Part shown: positions 27,172-34,651 of the stretch, one piece after another | How the letters are laid out: each line of letters opens with the position of its first letter | How positions within the stretch are numbered: the stretch's first letter is position 1 | Origin: UBA4055 sp964648295 | Lineage (GTDB): Bacteria > UBA4055 | DNA: 64,000 nucleotides | NCBI GenBank assembly: GCA_964648295.1 | Contig: CAZYNH010000005.1 | Location: 1 to 64,000 of the forward strand | Reading direction: 5' to 3' | Notes under the pieces: generated by a model | Databases searched by the model: none | What the model saw: only the letters and a program-made list of their open reading frames with translations | Told to the model about the DNA's origin: nothing | Position numbers and translations under genes: made by a program

Positions 27172-27753
27172 ATGGATGCGCAGACAAAAAGAACAGTATT
27201 CAGGCACGCGGCAGTATTCGTATCGATAGTAGCCGTTCTTACGCTTTATCTCTACTTTTTTGAGAACAGAAGGTATGTATGGACATTCTTTACACTTTAC
27301 ACTCTTCTTACCATCGTTCTGCATTTCTATTATGTTTCCGTTCAGAAAGTAAGACTGGCACGGATGATAAAAAAAGAAGAGGATATGCTCAGACAGAAAG
27401 AGGAATCAGAATCCAAAACGCAGTATTTAAAAACTCTGAGGAAGAAAAAGATACTTGAGGAACAGGCTAAAGCCGTTCACACTCTTATCGTAGCGCAGAA
27501 TCATAAGATAAATACCCTCCTCAACGGAATAATCGGTTACAGCTCGATCCTCTGCTCAAAAATAGAAAAATCAGAAATTGATAAAAAAGAATCACTGATA
27601 AATATTATTAAAAAAATAAAAGACAGCGGCGACTCGATAAATCAGATGATGAAAGAATTCGACGAGCCCGACAGCAAAGCTTTTAAAGAAATATTCGGAA
27701 CCAAAGAATACCTCGACCTTGAAAAAGAATATGTCGAGAGAGACCTAACCTGA
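27172..27753 (+). CDS. Membrane protein with orphan HisKA-like helix, no kinase domain
   Basis: A 193-residue protein: two membrane helices (about 11-30 and 37-55), a highly charged coiled coil (about 58-103) and a segment QNHKINTLLNGIIGYSSIL whose spacing strongly resembles the histidine-kinase H-box (H, then x-L-N-x-I-I-G-Y-x-x-x-L), with His111 at the phospho-acceptor position. The sequence stops about 55 residues later; no HATPase domain follows and the next gene is unrelated. ATG at 27172 is preferred to 27166 because GGAG (27161-27164) is 7 nt away. Function unknown. Convergent with truB, overlapping by 9 nt. Confidence 0.7.
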   Translation: MDAQTKRTVFRHAAVFVSIVAVLTLYLYFFENRRYVWTFFTLYTLLTIVLHFYYVSVQKVRLARMIKKEEDMLRQKEESESKTQYLKTLRKKKILEEQAKAVHTLIVAQNHKINTLLNGIIGYSSILCSKIEKSEIDKKESLINIIKKIKDSGDSINQMMKEFDEPDSKAFKEIFGTKEYLDLEKEYVERDLT

Positions 27754-28464
27754 AAGACCGTTAATCCATATCTTAAAATCATCTATCGTAAAAGCGTCAT
27801 CAACCGAAAAGTTACCGATACTTGTCCTTCTGAGCTCTTTTAAATGACCGTATGTTCCGAGTTTTTCGCCTATATCGTCAGCGAGCGAGCGTATATAAGT
27901 TCCTTTTGAGCACTGTACTCTTAACCTGACCAGTCCCGTATCAATTGAAAGAATGTCTATAGAATTAATAAATATCTTTCTTGGCTCTCTTTCTACCTCT
28001 ATTCCCTTGCGCGCCAGCTCATAAAGCCTTTTGCCGTCTTTTTTTACGGCCGAGAACATGGGAGGAAGCTGAAAGCTTTCGCCTGTAAAACTTGCCGCCG
28101 CGGCCCTTATTTCGTCAGGGGTTACCAGCTTATCGGAGACGGCTGTAACAGTACCTGTACGGTCGAACGAATCAGTTTTTTCTCCAAGCCTGATATCGCA
28201 TTCATAAACTTTATCGGAAACAGTCAGTTCATCCTGCTTTTTTGTTGCTCTGCCCACCAGCAGCAGAAGCAGCCCTGTCGCAAAAGGGTCCAGCGTTCCG
28301 GCATGCCCGATCTTTTTTATCTTAAGTATCCGGCGCAGAGCGGCTACAACATCAAAACTGGTGCAGCCCGGTTCCTTGTCAATAAGCACAATAAACCCTT
28401 CGTCGGGAAGTGATGTCAATTTCGTATTTCTGTCTATTATTAAGACATCGTTATTTTCCGGCAT
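27745..28464 (-). CDS. truB: TruB, tRNA pseudouridine-55 synthase
   Basis: Makes pseudouridine 55 in the T-loop of tRNAs. The 239 residues include the KEPGCTSFDVV start, the catalytic GHAGTLDPFATGLL motif with Asp59, and the KGTYIRSLADDIG motif near 185. It is a short TruB without an extended PUA tail. It overlaps nrnA by 14 nt and ends the rimP-nusA-infB operon, its conserved location in many bacteria. Confidence 0.95.
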   Translation of the reverse strand: MPENNDVLIIDRNTKLTSLPDEGFIVLIDKEPGCTSFDVVAALRRILKIKKIGHAGTLDPFATGLLLLLVGRATKKQDELTVSDKVYECDIRLGEKTDSFDRTGTVTAVSDKLVTPDEIRAAAASFTGESFQLPPMFSAVKKDGKRLYELARKGIEVEREPRKIFINSIDILSIDTGLVRLRVQCSKGTYIRSLADDIGEKLGTYGHLKELRRTSIGNFSVDDAFTIDDFKIWINGLSG

Positions 28465-29428
28465 AATATTTTCTGCAGGATATTTTCAGCTCGCTTAAGA
28501 CCGTTTTCTCAAATTCATCCCAGGATCCTTTGAATTTGATCCCGGCGGCATTTTTATGCCCGCCGCCTTTCCATTTTGCCGAAAAATCGGACACATTGAA
28601 TCCGCCTTTTGACCTGAGGCTTATTTTGTAAAAATTCTCCCCGTTCTTCCTCACAAATACAGACACCTCGGCTTCCGCGATAGAGTTAAGCGCCATCAGA
28701 ACAGGCTCGTTCTCTTCAAGCGGATTCTTTTCCTGGTCATTATAGGCAAGTGCTATCTTTTCTTCAATGAACAGTTTTATTTTAGATATGATTTCCCCGA
28801 CTTTTACAGTTTCACTGTAGCTGTTTCTTAAGAATATCCTGTCTGTAAGATCCGAAATGTCAGAACCGCAAGACATCATCTCCTTTACGGTCTCAATAGC
28901 TTTAACATCCGTATTATTGAACCTCAATCCGCCTGTGTCGGATAAAAGTCCGCTTAAAAGCGCGTCTGAAATCTCTTTACTCATTTCAAATCCGTTCTGC
29001 TTAAGAATCCTGAACAGTATCTGTGAAGCGGATGAAGCGGTCGGATCAACGAAATTAAGAGCTCCGAAATTCTCATTTGTCGGATGATGATCAATATTGA
29101 TTATAAAAGCGTTTTCTGAAATAATGTTCCTCACATTTCCTATTCGCTCGTAATTTGCCGTATCAAGAATTATAACATTTCCGTATTTTTCTTTCATGCC
29201 TTCCGAATAGCATAAGAATACAGGCTCCTTTTGATTAATGAGAAATCTGTATCTGGGCACGAATTCATCCTCGTTTACGATCACCGCATTTTTACCTATA
29301 CTTTTCAGCGCAAGGTACATTCCGATGCAGCAGCCGAGATTGTCACCGTCCGGAGCGTGATGCGAAGTAATTAGGAAGTCATCGCTGTTTTTAAAAAAAG
29401 AGGCTATTAGAGACGCAGTGTTATTCAT
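28451..29428 (-). CDS. nrnA: NrnA-type DHH/DHHA1 phosphoesterase
   Basis: A cytoplasmic bifunctional nanoRNase/pAp phosphatase, 325 residues. DHH-domain motifs: HHAPDGDNLGC (24-34), ILDTANYERIG and NIDHHPTNENFG, which bind the two Mn2+. The C-terminal DHHA1 domain ends with GGGHKNAAG. Positioned between rbfA and truB as in many bacteria; overlaps rbfA by 8 nt and truB by 14 nt. Confidence 0.92.
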   Translation of the reverse strand: MNNTASLIASFFKNSDDFLITSHHAPDGDNLGCCIGMYLALKSIGKNAVIVNEDEFVPRYRFLINQKEPVFLCYSEGMKEKYGNVIILDTANYERIGNVRNIISENAFIINIDHHPTNENFGALNFVDPTASSASQILFRILKQNGFEMSKEISDALLSGLLSDTGGLRFNNTDVKAIETVKEMMSCGSDISDLTDRIFLRNSYSETVKVGEIISKIKLFIEEKIALAYNDQEKNPLEENEPVLMALNSIAEAEVSVFVRKNGENFYKISLRSKGGFNVSDFSAKWKGGGHKNAAGIKFKGSWDEFEKTVLSELKISCRKYYAGK

Positions 29429-29780
29429 CGCCGCTCTTCTTGATCGAATTCAGAAGCTGTTCTATCCTGTAAACATTATCAAGCGTATCGTCATAAAAGA
29501 ACCTGAGCTCCGGTAATATTCTCAGGCTTACATATTTAGGCAGGTTCATCCTGATATTCTTGTTATTATGCCTGAACAGCTTAAGCATCTCCTCTATCTC
29601 TTCCGGTTTCGATTTTATAGATGTGAAATATATTGTGGCCACAGAAAGGTCCGGGCTCATTTTCACATTGTTGACGGAACAGAACTTAAGTTCCTGAACG
29701 TTCAGGTCGGAAAAAATAATTTTTGAGACCGCTTTTTTGATCTCTGAAGACACTCTGTTAACTCTTTTCGCGCCTGTCAT
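29421..29780 (-). CDS. rbfA: RbfA, 30S ribosome-binding factor
   Basis: A small KH-like protein needed for 16S rRNA 5'-end maturation, 119 residues. Family features: an N-terminal basic helix (VNRVSSEIKKAVSKII), the strand pair MSPDLSVATIYFTS and the terminal LRILPELRFFYDDTLDNVYRIEQLL. It overlaps the infB stop by 4 nt and nrnA by 8 nt. Confidence 0.93.
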   Translation of the reverse strand: MTGAKRVNRVSSEIKKAVSKIIFSDLNVQELKFCSVNNVKMSPDLSVATIYFTSIKSKPEEIEEMLKLFRHNNKNIRMNLPKYVSLRILPELRFFYDDTLDNVYRIEQLLNSIKKSGDE

Positions 29781-32491
29781 GCTTCAAGTTTCCTCTGTGT
29801 TTCCTTATATTCAAAGACCTCTATCATATCATTCTCTTTGAAATCGCTGAAGTTCTCAATGCCTATGCCGCATTCAAAACCGGATGTAACTTCCTTTGCG
29901 TCATCTTTCAGTCTTTTCAGAGAAGTAAGTTTTCCCTGGTACATCTCAATTCCGTCCCTGATGACTTTCAGCATGGCATTCCTGATAACCTTGCCTGACT
30001 GAACATAACAGCCTGCAATAGATCCCATTTTGGGAACTTTGAATACGGCCCTGACCTCCGCAGTCCCCAGCATCTCTTCAGTAACGAGAGGCTTGAGCAT
30101 TCCCTCCAGAGCGTTCCTAACATCTTCGAAGAGACTGTAGATTATACTGTAGATCCTGATCTCGACTTTCTTCTGGGCGGCGAGCTCTTTAGCCTTCATA
30201 TTCGGCCTTACATGAAATCCGAGAATGATAGCGTCCGACGCCTCGGCTAGAAGGACATCCCCTTCCGTTATCGCGCCGACACCCTTGGACAGTATCTTTA
30301 CCCCGACTTCGCTGTTGGAGATTTTCATCAGGTTGTCCCTTATCGCCTCCACAGAACCGTCGGCATCACCCTTGATTATCAGATTTAAGGTCTTGACATC
30401 ACCCTGTTTGATCTTTTCGGAAACATTGTCCAGCGTAACTATGTTTATCCTGTGCTGAGCCTGTGCTCTGTTTATCTGCTCTCTTCTGGAGGCGATCGTT
30501 TTTGCGGTCGCTTCCAGCTCGACAACGACGAATGAATCTCCGGCGTTCGGCGTTGATGAGAATCCGAGAACTAGCGCGGGATATGAAGGTCCTGCTTCCT
30601 TAATGTTCTCTCTTCTTTCATTAAGCATTGCCCTCACCCTTCCGAAAGTCTGGCCGCAGACAAAATTATCGCCCACTTTCAGCGTTCCTTTCTGAACTAA
30701 CACGGTCGAAACAGCACCGAATCCTTTGTCCATCTTTGACTCCAGGACGGTTCCGAGTGCCTGGCAGGACGGATTGGCTTTCAGCTCAAGCATTTCTGAT
30801 TCCATCAGAATGGCATCCAGCAGATCGTTGATCCCCTGACCTGTTACCGCCGATATCTCAACGGACTGGTACTTTCCTCCCCACTGCTCGACAAGTATGT
30901 TCCTCTGGGAAAGCTGTGTTCTGATCTTCTCAGGATCGGCGTTGGGCTTATCAATTTTGTTTATGGCGAAAATGATCGGAACTTCAGCAAGAAGCGCATG
31001 GTCAATAGCTTCATTGGTCTGCGCGTTCACTCTGTCGTCCGCGGCTATTACTATAATAACGATATCTGTTATTTTGGCTCCTCTCGACCTCATCGCTGTA
31101 AAGGCTTCGTGGCCCGGCGTATCCAAAAATGTCAGGCTCTTCTCTTTATAATCAACTACATAAGCCCCGATGTGCTGTGTGATTCCGCCGGACTCGCCAG
31201 CCACGACCTTTGTCTTCCTGATATAATCCAGAAGGGATGTTTTTCCGTGGTCGACATGACCCATTATTGTGATGATCGGGTTCCTCTCCGTCAAAAGAGA
31301 CGGATCCTCATGTTCGTCTTCGTAGAAGAAATCCTCATCGTATTCGCTTTCGAACTCAATCTCGGTATCGTATTCGGACGCTATAAGCTCTATCGTCTCC
31401 CTGTCAAGCCTCTGATTGATCGTTATCATCATACCCATCGAAAAACATTTGGAAATAATATCCGTAACGGATATCTCAAGCTTATTGGCAAGTTCGGATG
31501 TGGAGATAAATTCCGATACACTTATCACATTGACCTCTATCTCGGTACCGTCCTCCTGGGATTTTTTTCTTTTTCTTTTCTTAAATGATTTCGCCGTGTC
31601 CACGCTCATTTTGCTGAGAGTATCTTTAACGGAATCTTTTATTTCTTCCTGATTGATCTTGTCTTTTTTGCGTCTTTTTTTGGAGGATCTTTTAACTCCG
31701 TCTTCGCTTACGACCACATCGCCGTCCGCCACTACAACAGAAACTTTATTAAATTTCTTTCTCTTGAAAACCGCTTTTGATTTTGCCGCGTTATCGTCTT
31801 TTATGGAATTCTTATCGTCGGCTTTCTTAACCTTTTTGTTCCTTTTGTCAAAAGATTCAGCTTCAGCCTGCTGGGTCGCGGGTTTAGCCGGCGGATCGTC
31901 TTTTGTGTATTCACGCCTTGTGTTCCTTACATCGTCTCTCGCTCTTTCAGAAGCTGGTCTTTCGGGCTTATGTACCCTTCTGGCCTGAGATGCCCCGACT
32001 CCGCTTTTTTCATCCTGTTCTTTTGAAGGAACAGCTTTACTTTCAGAACTTCCGGTTTTTGCTTCAGGAGTTTCTTTCTCCTCAGCGGTCTCTTTGGTCT
32101 CTTTGCTTTCACCAGCGTTCTTTTCCGGTTCTTCTTCCTTTATTTTCCTTCTTGACCTTTTATTCTTTGATTCCTCTTCCCCGTCATCTTTTCTGGATGA
32201 GAGTATCTCGTCTATTTCAGGGATTCTGGATCTTATATCGATCTGCTTTTTCTGCGCGCTCGAGATCTTGTCGTCGGCCTGCTCCGAAGAAGAGCTTTCC
32301 GTGTAATTCTTATAGCCTTCAGGATCGAATTTTTTCAATACGGCCTTGTAGGCGTTCTCATCTATTTTTGCTATAATACCTTTTGAAACATCTGCTTCCG
32401 GACATTCGGCCTGCAAAAAATCCAATACTTTCTGAGAAGATATCTCAAGTTCCTTCGCGATTTTTGATATTTGAATGCTCTTACCTTTCAT
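29777..32491 (-). CDS. infB: InfB, translation initiation factor IF-2
   Basis: GTPase that places initiator tRNA on the 30S subunit. The 904-residue product begins with an IF2-associated helix bundle (ISKIAKELEISSQKVLDFL). A very charged low-complexity linker (about 70-310) and the IF2_N domain (SEFISTSELANKLEIS) follow. The G domain has G1 GHVDHGKTSLLDYI near residue 410, DTPGHEAF, NKID and the later beta-barrel and IF2 domains. It overlaps ylxQ by 11 nt upstream. Confidence 0.96.
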   Translation of the reverse strand: MKGKSIQISKIAKELEISSQKVLDFLQAECPEADVSKGIIAKIDENAYKAVLKKFDPEGYKNYTESSSSEQADDKISSAQKKQIDIRSRIPEIDEILSSRKDDGEEESKNKRSRRKIKEEEPEKNAGESKETKETAEEKETPEAKTGSSESKAVPSKEQDEKSGVGASQARRVHKPERPASERARDDVRNTRREYTKDDPPAKPATQQAEAESFDKRNKKVKKADDKNSIKDDNAAKSKAVFKRKKFNKVSVVVADGDVVVSEDGVKRSSKKRRKKDKINQEEIKDSVKDTLSKMSVDTAKSFKKRKRKKSQEDGTEIEVNVISVSEFISTSELANKLEISVTDIISKCFSMGMMITINQRLDRETIELIASEYDTEIEFESEYDEDFFYEDEHEDPSLLTERNPIITIMGHVDHGKTSLLDYIRKTKVVAGESGGITQHIGAYVVDYKEKSLTFLDTPGHEAFTAMRSRGAKITDIVIIVIAADDRVNAQTNEAIDHALLAEVPIIFAINKIDKPNADPEKIRTQLSQRNILVEQWGGKYQSVEISAVTGQGINDLLDAILMESEMLELKANPSCQALGTVLESKMDKGFGAVSTVLVQKGTLKVGDNFVCGQTFGRVRAMLNERRENIKEAGPSYPALVLGFSSTPNAGDSFVVVELEATAKTIASRREQINRAQAQHRINIVTLDNVSEKIKQGDVKTLNLIIKGDADGSVEAIRDNLMKISNSEVGVKILSKGVGAITEGDVLLAEASDAIILGFHVRPNMKAKELAAQKKVEIRIYSIIYSLFEDVRNALEGMLKPLVTEEMLGTAEVRAVFKVPKMGSIAGCYVQSGKVIRNAMLKVIRDGIEMYQGKLTSLKRLKDDAKEVTSGFECGIGIENFSDFKENDMIEVFEYKETQRKLEA

Positions 32492-32828
32492 TTTCTGATT
32501 CCCTCTCGTATTGAATTATAAGTTGTGCAATTTGAGCCTGCAGTTCCGATTTTTTAAATCCGATCACCTTAACGCCCGGTTTTCCTATCTCGCCGGCCAG
32601 ATCAAAGTCCTGATCAAGTACCTTCATTTTTCCCTCTCCCGCCGCGGCGCCTATGTTTTTTACCGTGTTCGGGCTTGTATCAGCGCTGAGCAGGATCATC
32701 TCAAGCCGTCCGGCATCTGACCCGATCCTGTTCTGACCTATCACGGCAGTACCTGACCTGATAGAAAAATGAATGAGCGCGGATATTTTACGCCTCAGTT
32801 CAGCTTTATTCAGTGTAATAGCTGTCAA
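32481..32828 (-). CDS. ylxQ: YlxQ-like L7Ae-family RNA-binding protein
   Basis: A 115-residue protein of the L7Ae/L30e fold: ISALIHFSIRSGTAVIGQNRI, then LEMILLSADTSPNT and the strand VKVIGFKKSEL, ending in a basic/acidic tail. A gene of this type between nusA and infB is a well-known bacterial arrangement. The family probably binds kink-turn RNA. Overlaps nusA by 23 nt and infB by 11 nt. The smaller YlxR protein often encoded here is absent. Confidence 0.8.
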   Translation of the reverse strand: MTAITLNKAELRRKISALIHFSIRSGTAVIGQNRIGSDAGRLEMILLSADTSPNTVKNIGAAAGEGKMKVLDQDFDLAGEIGKPGVKVIGFKKSELQAQIAQLIIQYERESENER

Positions 32829-34059
32829 ATGTAGCCTTTATATAGTTGTACTTGTCCTCATCCATTCCCTCGATCTGAAGAATGACATCTTTCTCGGTCT
32901 CATAAAATGTCTCGGCATCTTTTATGCCGTTGGAAGACAGCAGTTCTTTAAGCTCATCGGTGAACTCTTCGACCTTGTCAATAGTCAGATTGGTCATCTC
33001 CTCGTACTCTGATTCAGTCATGACTTTCAGTTTATAGCCCGATACTTCTTCGGTCAGCTCGACATTGCTGTTCCTGAGACCCATTACATCCTCATAAATA
33101 TGGTCGGGCACTATAACCTCCGCGGTCCTGTTCTCGGTGTCAAGATCAAGCTGATACTCTGTCTTTATCCCCAGAAGCCTGGTAATGAACATCTTAGGCT
33201 CGTTTATCTTCTGAATAATATCAATCTTCTCTTTATTGAGTTCGGAGACTATCGCCGTGATCCTCGCTCCTCTCTGGCCTACGCAGGCTCCAACAGGATC
33301 CACCCTTGAATCGAGCGTTTCAAGTATGACTTTTGATCTTATTCCGGGTCTTCTTGCGACCTGAACGATCTCGATTATTCCGTCGCTTATCTCAGGAACT
33401 TCGGTCTCGAAAAGCTTTTTGATAAAATCGCTGTCTGCTCTTGAAACGATAACCTTCACATCCTGATTTTTAAAATATACGTCTTTTATAACTGCCTTAA
33501 GAAGCTCTCCTCTTCTGTATCTTTCGTTGAAAACAGATTCGGATTTGGGCATTATCACTTCAATATCGTCGTAATTGATCTTGATCTCCCTGGGTGTTAT
33601 CTGATGTATAGAACCCATTATGATCTCGCCTATCTTCTCAATGTAGGTATCATAGGTATTGGCTCTCTCAACCTTCTTGATCTTCTGAGCCAGGATCTGT
33701 TTGGCGGCAATAATATGCCTTCTGCCGAAAGAATCAAAATCAATGATCTCGGGAAGATCATCGCCGGCTTCAGCGTCAGGATCGATAATTTTCGCGTCGG
33801 AAAGCTTTATCTGGCTTACAGGATTCTCGAAATCCGCATCCTCAACGACTTCGCGCTCATGCATGATCTCCACATCTCCGGTATCTATGTTGAATGTCAC
33901 GCTGAAATAATCCTCCGCGTTCTCCTCTTCAGGCAAATTGAATTTTTTCTTTAAAATGCTCAGAAAGATCGATTTTACGATCTCGGAGAGCTTTGACCTT
34001 TCGATCTTCTTCTCTTTGATTATTCCTTCGATTGCGTTTACTACTTCTCGGGTATCCAT
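32806..34059 (-). CDS. nusA: NusA, transcription termination/antitermination factor
   Basis: RNA polymerase-binding elongation factor, 417 residues. It has an N-terminal polymerase-binding domain (about 1-125), an S1 domain (about 135-200) and tandem KH domains starting near 235 with DPVGACVGQRGARI, the invariant GxxG RNA-binding loop. The last 60 residues form a short helix-hairpin-helix-like tail; no full E. coli-type acidic repeat region is present, as in many non-proteobacteria. Confidence 0.95.
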   Translation of the reverse strand: MDTREVVNAIEGIIKEKKIERSKLSEIVKSIFLSILKKKFNLPEEENAEDYFSVTFNIDTGDVEIMHEREVVEDADFENPVSQIKLSDAKIIDPDAEAGDDLPEIIDFDSFGRRHIIAAKQILAQKIKKVERANTYDTYIEKIGEIIMGSIHQITPREIKINYDDIEVIMPKSESVFNERYRRGELLKAVIKDVYFKNQDVKVIVSRADSDFIKKLFETEVPEISDGIIEIVQVARRPGIRSKVILETLDSRVDPVGACVGQRGARITAIVSELNKEKIDIIQKINEPKMFITRLLGIKTEYQLDLDTENRTAEVIVPDHIYEDVMGLRNSNVELTEEVSGYKLKVMTESEYEEMTNLTIDKVEEFTDELKELLSSNGIKDAETFYETEKDVILQIEGMDEDKYNYIKATFDSYYTE

Positions 34060-34084
34060 TTGATACTGCCTCCGGGTTTTTATT

Positions 34085-34534
34085 TTAGAATTTTATTTTC
34101 TGTTTGGCTTTTACAATATCCTCAAATCTGATCTGCCTCTCTTCTTCGGCACACATAAGCACTATTCCCTCTTCTTCCGCTCTGACAAGCACGCCCTCAT
34201 AATTCACCATCGCTCCGCCGCTGTTCGCTGAAACTTTGAGCATCCTGCCCTCACTCCACAAAAAATCTCTTTTTTCTCTGAGCTCCCTGTCGATACCCGG
34301 AGAACTGATCTCCAGCTGATAATCGAAAGGAATAAACTCATGTCCTTTGGAATCAGCATACTTTCTGAATTCCTTTGTAATTGAAGTGAGATCCCCTACA
34401 GTCGGCCCTGATTTTGAACCGACGGACACTTTCAGTACGTAACCCCGGGAGTTCGAGGTTATATTCACATCAACAAGTTCCTGTCCGAACCTTTCAGCCA
34501 TCGGCCCGATCACTTCACTTATTTTCTCTTTGAT
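34085..34534 (-). CDS. rimP: RimP, 30S maturation factor, with a doubtful start codon
   Basis: The product fits RimP: GQELVDVNITSN, FDYQLEISSPGIDREL (the family signature with SPGxDR) and a C-terminal SH3-like domain. The first conventional codon is GTG at 34513 (142 residues), but it has no good ribosome site and would remove the first helix. Translation upstream in frame gives KEKISEVIGPMAERF, which matches the usual RimP N-terminus. No ATG, GTG, TTG or CTG is in frame before the stop upstream. ATC at 34534, 3 nt after GGAG and 13 nt after GGGAGGG, is the best candidate, giving 149 residues. Confidence 0.85.
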   Translation of the reverse strand: MKEKISEVIGPMAERFGQELVDVNITSNSRGYVLKVSVGSKSGPTVGDLTSITKEFRKYADSKGHEFIPFDYQLEISSPGIDRELREKRDFLWSEGRMLKVSANSGGAMVNYEGVLVRAEEEGIVLMCAEEERQIRFEDIVKAKQKIKF

Positions 34535-34563
34535 ATTCTCCGTATTTCCCTCCCGTTACATAT

Positions 34564-34589
34564 AAAAAAAGCGGGAATTTTCCCACTTC
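34564..34589 (-). terminator. Hairpin with U-tract between dxs and rimP
   Basis: On the minus strand AAGTGGGAA and TTCCCGCTT form a stem with one G-U pair, followed by a run of T. It lies after dxs but also downstream of a candidate rimP promoter, so it may terminate dxs transcripts, attenuate rimP, or both. Confidence 0.7.
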
Positions 34590-34616
34590 TCAAGTTCTTG
34601 ACCGCTGTAACGACAT

Positions 34617-34645
34617 AATATAAATAATTATATTCAGGAAAGCAA
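34617..34645 (-). promoter_or_regulatory. Predicted promoter of the rimP-nusA-infB operon
   Basis: Minus-strand TTGCTT (34645-34640) and TATATT (34622-34617), spacer 17 bp, starting 7 bp after the dxs stop and before the hairpin at 34564-34589. Confidence 0.45.
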
Positions 34646-34651
34646 CAGTAA

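Noticed and set aside
31653..32376. Several frames antisense to the charged region of infB
   Set aside because: Low-complexity Lys/Glu codons give open Ser/Phe/Leu-rich frames on the reverse strand.
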